DNA of 64,000 bases from Methylophilaceae bacterium (GTDB taxonomy: Bacteria > Pseudomonadota > Gammaproteobacteria > Burkholderiales > Methylophilaceae): assembly GCA_905339275.1 (NCBI GenBank), contig CAJPFK010000001.1:992001-1056000 (forward strand). Reading direction: 5' to 3'. Under the pieces are notes generated by a model that ran no database searches, was not told the DNA's origin, and saw only the letters and a program-made list of their open reading frames with translations. The position numbers and the translations under genes were made by a program. Shown piece after piece: positions 9,411 through 17,436 of the stretch; the stretch's first letter is position 1; each line of letters begins with the position of its first letter.

Positions 9411-10691
9411 ATGCAGCAGGATTTAACATCTTCCCGTTTTATTAGTGCGTTAACAAAAAACACGGTCGCGCTGATTCTTGCAGGTGGCAGGGGAAGTCGC
9501 CTCAAAGACCTTACCAATTGGCGCGCCAAGCCTGCTGTGCCGTTCGGTGGCAAGTTCCGTATCATCGATTTTCCGCTTTCAAACTGCATCAACTCCGGTG
9601 TTCGTCGCATCGGTGTCGTGACGCAGTACAAATCCCATAGCCTGATCCAGCACATCCAGCGTGGCTGGGGATTTCTTCGCGGCGAATTCAATGAATTCGT
9701 CGAATTGCTGCCGGCGCAGCAGCGTATTGAAGAAGAGTGGTACAAGGGCACGGCTGATGCCGTGTTCCAGAATCTCGATATCCTGCGCATGATGAACCCG
9801 GAATATGTCCTGATTCTCGCGGGCGACCACATCTACAAGATGGATTATGGCCAGATGCTGGCCGACCATGTTCGGAATAAAGCGGATATGACGATTGCCT
9901 GCATCAATGTCCCTATCGAAGAAGCGAAGGCTTTTGGCGTCATCAAGGTGGATGAAAACAACCGGGTGGTCGATTTCAAGGAGAAGTCACCCACCCCTGA
10001 CCCCCTGCCCGATGACCCGACCCAGGCATTCGCCAGCATGGGCATTTATGTTTTCAATGCTTCATTCCTGTACGAGCAGTTGATTCGTGATGCGGATGAC
10101 CGTAGTTCCACGCACGATTTCGGGCATGACATCATTCCCTACATGATCAGTAAATACCGGGTTTATGCCCACCGCTTCACCGATAGTTGCGTGGGTGCAA
10201 CCAATGGCAACTTCTACTGGCGCGATGTTGGTACGGTAGATGCTTATTGGGAAGCTAATATGGAACTCACCAAGGTGGTGCCGGAATTGAACCTCTATGA
10301 TCACTCCTGGCCGATATGGACGCATCAGGAGCAGTTGCCGCCATGCAAATTCGTCTTCAACGATGAAGGCCGCTGCGGCGGGGCAACGGACTCCCTGGTA
10401 TCGGGCGGCTGCCTGATCAGTGGTACCAAGGTGCATGATTCCGTGCTGTTTTCGGATGTGCGGGTGCACAGCTATAGTTCTATCCAGGGTGCGGTGTTAT
10501 TGCCGAAGGTGGAAGTGGGGCGTAACGTTGTGCTGAAGAATGTGGTCGTCGACAAGGCTGCCAGGATTCCCGAGGGTATGCAGATAGGCGTCAATCCGGA
10601 AGAGGACAGGAAGCGCTTCCATGTCACTCCCAAGGGCATCACGCTGGTGACGCCGGAAATGCTGGGACAAGGATTGCACCACGCACGCTAA
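9411..10691 (+). CDS. glgC: Glucose-1-phosphate adenylyltransferase GlgC
   Basis: Makes ADP-glucose from ATP and glucose 1-phosphate, the committed step of bacterial glycogen synthesis. The 426 residues comprise an N-terminal nucleotidyltransferase domain with [16 protein letters not shown] and [31 protein letters not shown], and a C-terminal left-handed beta-helix. The start at ATG 9411 follows an AGGAG box by 7 nt; an upstream in-frame ATG at 9381 lacks one. It is likely subject to allosteric control, as in the family. No glgA (glycogen synthase) is in this window, so the next step must be encoded elsewhere. Confidence 0.96.
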   Translation: MQQDLTSSRFISALTKNTVALILAGGRGSRLKDLTNWRAKPAVPFGGKFRIIDFPLSNCINSGVRRIGVVTQYKSHSLIQHIQRGWGFLRGEFNEFVELLPAQQRIEEEWYKGTADAVFQNLDILRMMNPEYVLILAGDHIYKMDYGQMLADHVRNKADMTIACINVPIEEAKAFGVIKVDENNRVVDFKEKSPTPDPLPDDPTQAFASMGIYVFNASFLYEQLIRDADDRSSTHDFGHDIIPYMISKYRVYAHRFTDSCVGATNGNFYWRDVGTVDAYWEANMELTKVVPELNLYDHSWPIWTHQEQLPPCKFVFNDEGRCGGATDSLVSGGCLISGTKVHDSVLFSDVRVHSYSSIQGAVLLPKVEVGRNVVLKNVVVDKAARIPEGMQIGVNPEEDRKRFHVTPKGITLVTPEMLGQGLHHAR

Positions 10692-10760
10692 TTTTGCCTA
10701 TGCGGCCCGGCAACCGGCTGCATAGGCTTCAAGTATTGAAGATTTTAGGGTTTTATCACC

Positions 10761-12491
10761 ATGCCATCTCGCCCCAAACTGTATCTCAACCTGTATTGGC
10801 ACATGCATCAGCCTGACTACCGGGATATCACCAGTGGTGAATATGTGCTGCCGTGGACTTACTTGCACGCCATCAAGGATTACACCGACATGGCGTATCA
10901 CCTTGAAGTCAATCCGGCGGCACGGGTAACGTTCAATTTCGTACCGGTATTGCTGGATCAACTGGAAGATTATGCCGAGCAGTTCAAAACCGGCCAGATC
11001 AGGGATCCGCTGCTTGCGCTGCTTGCCGAGAAGGATTTCAACAACCTTTCCCGCGAGCGCTGCGATTTCATCATCGACAGCTGCTTCAAAAGCCATCATG
11101 AAAAGATGCTGGCGCCCTTTGCGCATTACCAGCGGCTTTACAATATCTACAAAACACTGGAATCGGAATCGAGGGCGCCTTTTAACTACCTGTCATCACA
11201 GTACAAGGCGGATTTGCTTGTCTGGTATCACCTGGCATGGACTGGCGAAAGCGTAAGACGCAACAACAAGCTGGTGCAAAGCCTGATGGAGAAAGGTTGC
11301 CAGTTCACGCTGGATGACCGCCTGCAGCTCTTTAACCTGATCGGCGAATTGATTACGGACCTGATTCCCCGATATAAAAAACTGCAGAAAAAGGGGCAAA
11401 TCGAATTATCCAGTACCCCGCATTACCACCCGATTCTGCCATTGCTGCTTGATTTCCGGTCAGCCCGGGATGCCATGCCGTATGCGCCATTACCGCACAA
11501 TGGCCCATACCCGGGTGGCAGATACCGTGCGCAACGCCATGTTGAACAAGCCCAGATATCTCATCGCAAGCGTTTCGGCGTGGACCCGGAAGGCATGTGG
11601 CCGGCCGAGGGCGGCGTTTCCCATGCCAGCCTTTCCCTGATGGCAGAGCACGGCGTAAAGTGGGCGGCGACGGGCGAAGGCGTGCTGGCAAACAGTTTGT
11701 ACAAATCCATCCAGGCTTCGGAGCTGCCTCCACGGCGCGATTATCTCTACAGGCCTTACCGGGTGACCGACGGCGTACATGATATCGTCTGCTTCTTCCG
11801 GGATGACCAGCTTTCCGACAAGATAGGCTTCGAGTATTCGAAATTGCATTCCAATGACGCTGTACGCGATTTCATGAGCGCGCTGGAGCATATACGGCAG
11901 GAAAACACCGAAGCCGAGAGCCGCGTTGTCAGCGTGATTCTGGATGGAGAGAACGCATGGGAGTACTACCCGTATAACGGTTATTACTTCCTTACAGAAC
12001 TCTATGAGGCTCTGGCCAATCATCCACATATCAAGATGACGACTTTCAGTGACATTCTGAACATCTCGCACAAAACAAAATCCATCGGCATCGTGGACCT
12101 GCCACAGATCGCCGCCGGTAGCTGGGTGTATGGCAGTTTCAGTACGTGGATAGGCTCTCCCGATAAAAATCGGGGCTGGGAACTGCTGTGCAAGGCCAAG
12201 AACAGCTACGATGCGGTCATGCAATCGGGCAAACTGACGGAAGAGGAACGCGCTGAGTGCGAGCGACAGCTTGCAATCTGTGAAGGATCGGACTGGTTCT
12301 GGTGGTTCGGCGATTACAACTCTGCGATGAGTGTCGATAGTTTCGACAGGTTATACAGGCGCAACCTCAGTAACCTTTATTACTTGTTGAAACTGCCCGT
12401 CCCCGATACTCTCAAGAAGCCGATCAGCGTCGGTGCAGGTGACCCTGCTGTAGGCGGCACCATGCGGCGTGGACAGGAAGTAACACCTTAA
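10761..12491 (+). CDS. GH57 glycoside hydrolase (alpha-glucan acting)
   Basis: A 576-residue member of family GH57, whose members are amylases, branching enzymes and glucanotransferases. The N-terminus has the HxQP element (WHMHQPDY, about 13-20). The probable nucleophile is Glu near 282 in GMWPAEGG, and the acid/base Asp near 395 is in ILDGENAW. There is no signal peptide, so it is cytoplasmic. It differs clearly from the next GH57 gene, so this is not a recent duplication. Position between glgC and a glucanotransferase suggests glycogen or maltodextrin turnover; the exact reaction cannot be assigned. Confidence 0.85.
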   Translation: MPSRPKLYLNLYWHMHQPDYRDITSGEYVLPWTYLHAIKDYTDMAYHLEVNPAARVTFNFVPVLLDQLEDYAEQFKTGQIRDPLLALLAEKDFNNLSRERCDFIIDSCFKSHHEKMLAPFAHYQRLYNIYKTLESESRAPFNYLSSQYKADLLVWYHLAWTGESVRRNNKLVQSLMEKGCQFTLDDRLQLFNLIGELITDLIPRYKKLQKKGQIELSSTPHYHPILPLLLDFRSARDAMPYAPLPHNGPYPGGRYRAQRHVEQAQISHRKRFGVDPEGMWPAEGGVSHASLSLMAEHGVKWAATGEGVLANSLYKSIQASELPPRRDYLYRPYRVTDGVHDIVCFFRDDQLSDKIGFEYSKLHSNDAVRDFMSALEHIRQENTEAESRVVSVILDGENAWEYYPYNGYYFLTELYEALANHPHIKMTTFSDILNISHKTKSIGIVDLPQIAAGSWVYGSFSTWIGSPDKNRGWELLCKAKNSYDAVMQSGKLTEEERAECERQLAICEGSDWFWWFGDYNSAMSVDSFDRLYRRNLSNLYYLLKLPVPDTLKKPISVGAGDPAVGGTMRRGQEVTP

Positions 12492-12519
12492 TCAATTTTT
12501 ATTCTGCGGGGAGCAGAAC

Positions 12520-14526
12520 TTGGCTAAAACTGTAGCGTTGTTGTTAGGTGTGCATGCGCACCAGCCGGTAGGTAACTTTGAATGTGTGCTGGATGATGCG
12601 CATGTCAGGTGTTATGGACCATTTCTCAGGGTTTTATATCAGTATCCGGATTTTCGTTTTGCCATCCATATCAGCGGCTGGCTGCTGGAGTACATGCTGA
12701 AAAAGTACCCGGAAGACATGGCGCTACTGAAGGAGATGGTTGCGCGCGAGCAGGCGGAGCTGTTTGGTGCCGGCTTTACCGAGCCGGTCCTGGCCGCGAT
12801 TCCCTCCAGTGACCGCATCGGCCAGATCACGCAGTTGTCGAATTACCTGAAGCAGCATCTGGGCGAGGTGCCGCAGGGTGCATGGCTTACCGAACGTGTA
12901 TGGGAATCCACCGTCGTGCCGGCATTGTCGGATGCCGGTATACGCTATGTGACGGTTGATGACTACCACTTCATGTGCACCGGCAAGGATAAGAATGCGC
13001 TCGGGGGCTACTTCACGACCGAGGAGGATGGCCGCCGGATCGATCTTTTCCCGATCTCGGAAGCCTTGCGCTACCGGCTACCTTTTTCGCCAGCGGAAGA
13101 GGTCGTCGCTCACCTGGAAAGCCTCGCGGATGAAAGCAAGCAGGCGGCCGCCATTTATTTCGATGATATCGAGAAGTTCGGTATCTGGCCGGAAACCTAT
13201 GAGTGGGTTTATGAGCGCGGCTGGCTTCGCAGCTTTATTGAAGGGGTGCTGAATTCTTCCATCATCAAACCCATGCGCTACAGTGATTATCATGCCATGG
13301 CGAAAACACGCGGCGTGGTCTATCTGCCTACTGCCTCGTATATTGAGATGAACGAGTGGACACTGCCTGTACCGGCCGCTCACCATTATGCCGATCTCGT
13401 ACAGCAGGAGAAGCATAATAGCCGCTACGAGTTGACCAAACCCTATGTTCGCGGCGGTATCTGGCGTAATTTTTTCATGCGGTATCCGGAATCGAACTGG
13501 ATGCACAAGCGCATGCTGCAGCTTTCCGAACGTTATCATGCGCTTCCGGAAAACAAAAAAACGCCCGAGATGCTCAAGGCGCTTTACGAATGCCAGGCAA
13601 ACGATGCCTATTGGCACGGATTGTTCGGCGGGCTCTATCTTCCACATTTGCGCCGTGCCATTTACAACGCATTGCTGACGCTCGAGGTGCTGCTGGATGA
13701 AGTGACGCAACGTCCGGCCAAAACCCTGGTCGATCTTGATCTGGATGGTTTTGAAGAAGCTTTTTTACAGAATGGCATCCTGCAGGCTGTAGCCCGGCTG
13801 GACGGGACAGCTTCGATTTGTGAACTGGATGCATACCGTTTACGCCATAACTTTGGCGATACGCTGACCAGGCAGGCGGAACATTATCATCGCAAGGTGC
13901 ATGCAGAGCCCGACCATGCAAGCAGCAGTACAGGTATTTCGAATCCGCATGAGCGCATGAGCCTGAAGCATGAAATCACGCAAGCGGATCTTGCTGTCGA
14001 TGAAAATCGCAAGACGCTCTTCATGGATTACTGGATGAGCGAGAGCGAAGCGCAGGAGCCGATCAGCTACCGGCGTCCGACTTCAAGCAAAAATTCCCTG
14101 GATTTCTGCGCTTCATTGAAGGGCTGCAAAGTCGCCAAGAAAATCACGCTGGACAAGAGCAGCCTTGTAGTGAACTACAAATTTACCAAGATTCCGCAAG
14201 GCATTTTCAAGGTTGAGATCAATCTGGCCATGCCCAGTTGCGATGGGCCGGCCGGCCGTTTCCGGATAGGCGAGAATATTCCGTGCGGTTTCGGTCAGCC
14301 GCTGAGCTTTTCCGGGCTAAAGGAGATAGCCTTGGAAGATGAGGTGCTTGGCGGTACGGTTTATCTCAACGCAAGCATTGCTGCGGCATTCTGCAGTTAC
14401 CCGCACTTCAGCGTGTCGCAGTCGGAGGCCGGGTTCGAGAAAATCATGCAGGCGGTCACGCTGGAGTTGCAGTGGCCTGCAGATGCACTGAAAGATGGTC
14501 TTGAAATTAGATTAAAAATCATATAA
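12520..14526 (+). CDS. GH57 4-alpha-glucanotransferase / alpha-amylase
   Basis: The 668 residues resemble the Thermococcus-type 4-alpha-glucanotransferase. The GH57 catalytic domain has HAHQPVGNF at about 11-19, the nucleophile in WLTERVWE (Glu about 124) and the acid/base in YFDDIEKFG (Asp about 215), matching the positions known for that enzyme. A C-terminal beta-sandwich (about 440-668) fits the DUF1925/DUF1926 region. The start is TTG 12520, with GGGGAG about 7 nt upstream. It would rearrange maltodextrins in the cytoplasm and lies in tandem with the other GH57 gene and a glucokinase. Confidence 0.88.
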   Translation: MAKTVALLLGVHAHQPVGNFECVLDDAHVRCYGPFLRVLYQYPDFRFAIHISGWLLEYMLKKYPEDMALLKEMVAREQAELFGAGFTEPVLAAIPSSDRIGQITQLSNYLKQHLGEVPQGAWLTERVWESTVVPALSDAGIRYVTVDDYHFMCTGKDKNALGGYFTTEEDGRRIDLFPISEALRYRLPFSPAEEVVAHLESLADESKQAAAIYFDDIEKFGIWPETYEWVYERGWLRSFIEGVLNSSIIKPMRYSDYHAMAKTRGVVYLPTASYIEMNEWTLPVPAAHHYADLVQQEKHNSRYELTKPYVRGGIWRNFFMRYPESNWMHKRMLQLSERYHALPENKKTPEMLKALYECQANDAYWHGLFGGLYLPHLRRAIYNALLTLEVLLDEVTQRPAKTLVDLDLDGFEEAFLQNGILQAVARLDGTASICELDAYRLRHNFGDTLTRQAEHYHRKVHAEPDHASSSTGISNPHERMSLKHEITQADLAVDENRKTLFMDYWMSESEAQEPISYRRPTSSKNSLDFCASLKGCKVAKKITLDKSSLVVNYKFTKIPQGIFKVEINLAMPSCDGPAGRFRIGENIPCGFGQPLSFSGLKEIALEDEVLGGTVYLNASIAAAFCSYPHFSVSQSEAGFEKIMQAVTLELQWPADALKDGLEIRLKII

Positions 14527-14558
14527 ATAATAGATATTTTTAATAAGTTGCTTTAATT

Positions 14559-15479
14559 ATGGGCTTGCATATCGGCGTCGATATCGGTGGTACCAATCTG
14601 CGGGTGGGGGTGATCGATGGCCTTGCTGTCATCCATGAAACGCGGGTTCACGCTGACTTTTCATTGATATGCAAATCCAACCCTCCCCGGCTTGCCTGGC
14701 AGGAAATCCTGCGCATTACCTGCGAAGCCCTGATGCCTGCCTTGCAGGCTTATCCCGCTGCGGTTTCGATCGGCATAGGTTTCCCCGGCTTCATCGACCC
14801 GGAGAGCGGGATGATTGCTCAATCTCCCAACCTGCCCGGCCTGAGAAATGTTGACCTGGCCGGCGATCTTTCGCCGCTTATCGGCCGGCGGGTCGTTATC
14901 GAGAACGATGCGCTTGCAGCAGCCTATGGTGAATACAGGCTGCACCCGGATTCCGGCCGGCATCTGATTTACCTTGGGCTTGGCACCGGTGTGGGCGGTG
15001 GGCTGATACTGAATGGCAAACCGCATGCCGGCCAGCATGGCGTCGCCATGGAGGTGGGCCATCTTGTCGTGGAACCTGATGGCAGGTTATGCGGCTGCGG
15101 CAACCGCGGCTGCATGGAGCAGTATGCCTCTGCCAGTGGCGTCTCCATTACCTATCATGAGCGTGCCGGCCGCCAATGCGATGCGGATGTCATCGCCGGG
15201 TTGGCTGCATCGGGGGATGAGGATGCGATTTTTGCCTACGCGCTTGCCGCGAACACCCTGGCTCAGGCATTGGCGCATATCCTGAAAGTGGTGGATGTGC
15301 GGGAAGTGGTGATAGGCGGCGGCATGTGCAAGGCCTGGCCGTTGATGGAAGGCGCATTCAATCAGCGCCTGCAGAAAGACCTTATTCCCGTACTGCGCGG
15401 CCGGGTCAGGGTGGCGGTTTCCGGGACCGCTGACCATGCCGGCATCATTGGCGCCGCACTGCTGGCTGCCGGGCATTGA
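14559..15479 (+). CDS. ROK-family glucokinase
   Basis: Phosphorylates glucose with ATP, capturing glucose released from glycogen or maltodextrin. The 306 residues carry the phosphate-binding VDIGGTNLR at the N-terminus, the catalytic Asp in ENDALAAA, and the ROK zinc signature EVGH followed by CGCGNRGCMEQYAS (about 180-195). It starts at ATG 14559 after an AT-rich gap with no strong ribosome binding site. It forms a set with glgC and the two GH57 genes. A related sugar kinase activity (fructokinase or N-acetyl-sugar kinase) is possible, but context favours glucose. Confidence 0.88.
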   Translation: MGLHIGVDIGGTNLRVGVIDGLAVIHETRVHADFSLICKSNPPRLAWQEILRITCEALMPALQAYPAAVSIGIGFPGFIDPESGMIAQSPNLPGLRNVDLAGDLSPLIGRRVVIENDALAAAYGEYRLHPDSGRHLIYLGLGTGVGGGLILNGKPHAGQHGVAMEVGHLVVEPDGRLCGCGNRGCMEQYASASGVSITYHERAGRQCDADVIAGLAASGDEDAIFAYALAANTLAQALAHILKVVDVREVVIGGGMCKAWPLMEGAFNQRLQKDLIPVLRGRVRVAVSGTADHAGIIGAALLAAGH

Positions 15480-15552
15480 TCGATCTTCGCGTTTTCAATT
15501 AATTGTAATCAAACTGTCATGCAGCATGATTAATCTTGCATGGGGAAAACCT

Positions 15553-17427
15553 ATGCAAAACCAACAGACAGAGCGGTCAACGCTTAAAAATTCAACGAAA
15601 AGCCAGAACTGGGGCTTGCAACTGGATATGATGCCTTTTCATGAATTTCCGGCGCATGACCAGGTTCTAGGTCATCTCAACGAGATTATCGATAAGCGCG
15701 AACTCTCTGCCGTCTTTCAACCGATTGTGAACTTGAACGATGCCAGCGTGGTCGGGCATGAGGGTTTTATCCGGGGCCCGCAAGACAGCGTCCTGCATAT
15801 GCCGCTCGCGCTGTTCGATGCTTCCAGGCAATACGGCATTCTCCCTGTAATTGAGCACCTGAGCCGGCAAGTTGTGCTCGAAACGTTTGCCGGGGTTGAT
15901 AGCCCCTTGAAACTTTTTCTTAATGTCAGCCCCGAATCCCTGACGCAGTCCGACGGGCAGACAACGGCCACACTTTCATACATACGCCGGATAGGCCTGA
16001 ATCCGCGGAATATCATTATCGAACTGACCGAAAGCTCGCCCAGTTTTGACTATAATTTGCTTCGAAACGCAACCGAGCATTACAGGGGCATGGGATTTGA
16101 AATTGCGATGGATGACTTGGGAGAGGGGTTCTCAAGCCTGCGCCTGTGGTCCGAGCTGCATCCGGATTACGTGAAGATCGACAAGCACTTTATCCAGAAT
16201 ATCGATAAGGATCCGGTAAAACTCGAATTTGTCCGCTCGATACAGCAGATCGCGCAAAGTTCGGGAGCCAAGGTGATTGCCGAGGGCATTGAGACAGAAG
16301 CCCAGTACAGCATCATCAAGGATCTCAAGATCGCTTACGGACAAGGTTATTTTTTCGCAAAACCCAGTCCCATGCCGGATTTTGCGCTTTCCGACCAGCT
16401 CAGGGAGATGATTCGAAAGAGCCGTGTCAGGGTGTTTCCCAACACCGCCCCGTTTTCACGCACAAAGAACAACCTCAACCGATTGCACGAATATATCGAG
16501 CCGGTCGCGCCGGATACCTCGAATGATGAGGTGTATACGATGTTCGAAGGCAACCCGAACCTGTATTCGATCCCGGTAGTGAAAGCGGGCGTCCCTGTCG
16601 GATTGATCAGCCGCTATTCAATGATCGATGGATTTGCCCGGCTATACAGGCGTGAGCTGTATGGCAGGAAATCCTGCGATTACTTCATGGACAGGCAGCC
16701 GCTGATTGTCGAGAATGAAATGAGGCTGCATGCGTTGAGCGACCTGATTACCAATATGGAGCCGCATCACCTCTCGAACGGCTTTATTGTGACCGATGCG
16801 GGCAAATATATCGGCGTGGGCAGCGGCCATGCCTTGCTGCGCGAGATCACCCGAATGCAGATAGATGCGGCGCGTTATTCCAACCCGCTTACCATGCTAC
16901 CCGGCAATGTACCCATCAATGAGCATATTGATCGCCTGATCGAGGCCGGCACGAACTTCATTGCCTGTTATTTCGACCTGGATCATTTCAAGCCGTTTAA
17001 CGATGTTTATGGTTTTCGTCGTGGCGACGAGGTTATTCAACTGACCGGCAAGCTGTTAAGCGAAGAAGTGGACAAGGATATCGATTTTGTCGGTCATGTG
17101 GGTGGTGATGATTTCATCGTCCTGTTCCAGAGCAAGGACTGGCAAGCACGCTGCAACAGGGTTCTGGAAAGAATACGCGAGGCTATCCCGCATTTCTATG
17201 ATGCCAAGGATCAGGCCCAGGCCGGCATCGAGACGGAAGACCGCTTGAATAATCGCGTGTTCTATCCGTATATCAGCCTGTCGGTAGGCGCGGTGAAAGT
17301 GCTGCCTCTCATGTATGGCAGCCATCATGAAATTTCAGCCGCCATGGTATCGGCGAAGAAGCAGGCGAAACTGATTGCCGGCAACAGTATCTTTATCGAG
17401 CGCAGGACGCCGTCGTCTTCACCCTGA
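15553..17427 (+). CDS. EAL-CBS-GGDEF protein (cyclic di-GMP regulator)
   Basis: A 624-residue soluble protein. The EAL phosphodiesterase domain (about 40-290) keeps most catalytic elements: FLNVSPES, IIELTES, AMDDLGEG, KIDKHF, AEGIETE. Its signature triplet reads EGF instead of EAL, with the metal-binding Glu retained. A central part (about 325-440) resembles paired CBS domains. The C-terminal GGDEF domain reads VGGDDF near residue 517. The start at ATG 15553 follows GGGGA. Both enzymatic activities are possible; the altered signatures leave open which is used. It converges on the GH17-GT2 glucan synthase gene (9-bp gap), a plausible target since c-di-GMP often controls exopolysaccharide synthesis. 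Confidence 0.85.
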   Translation: MQNQQTERSTLKNSTKSQNWGLQLDMMPFHEFPAHDQVLGHLNEIIDKRELSAVFQPIVNLNDASVVGHEGFIRGPQDSVLHMPLALFDASRQYGILPVIEHLSRQVVLETFAGVDSPLKLFLNVSPESLTQSDGQTTATLSYIRRIGLNPRNIIIELTESSPSFDYNLLRNATEHYRGMGFEIAMDDLGEGFSSLRLWSELHPDYVKIDKHFIQNIDKDPVKLEFVRSIQQIAQSSGAKVIAEGIETEAQYSIIKDLKIAYGQGYFFAKPSPMPDFALSDQLREMIRKSRVRVFPNTAPFSRTKNNLNRLHEYIEPVAPDTSNDEVYTMFEGNPNLYSIPVVKAGVPVGLISRYSMIDGFARLYRRELYGRKSCDYFMDRQPLIVENEMRLHALSDLITNMEPHHLSNGFIVTDAGKYIGVGSGHALLREITRMQIDAARYSNPLTMLPGNVPINEHIDRLIEAGTNFIACYFDLDHFKPFNDVYGFRRGDEVIQLTGKLLSEEVDKDIDFVGHVGGDDFIVLFQSKDWQARCNRVLERIREAIPHFYDAKDQAQAGIETEDRLNNRVFYPYISLSVGAVKVLPLMYGSHHEISAAMVSAKKQAKLIAGNSIFIERRTPSSSP

Positions 17428-17436
17428 AGCTTGATC

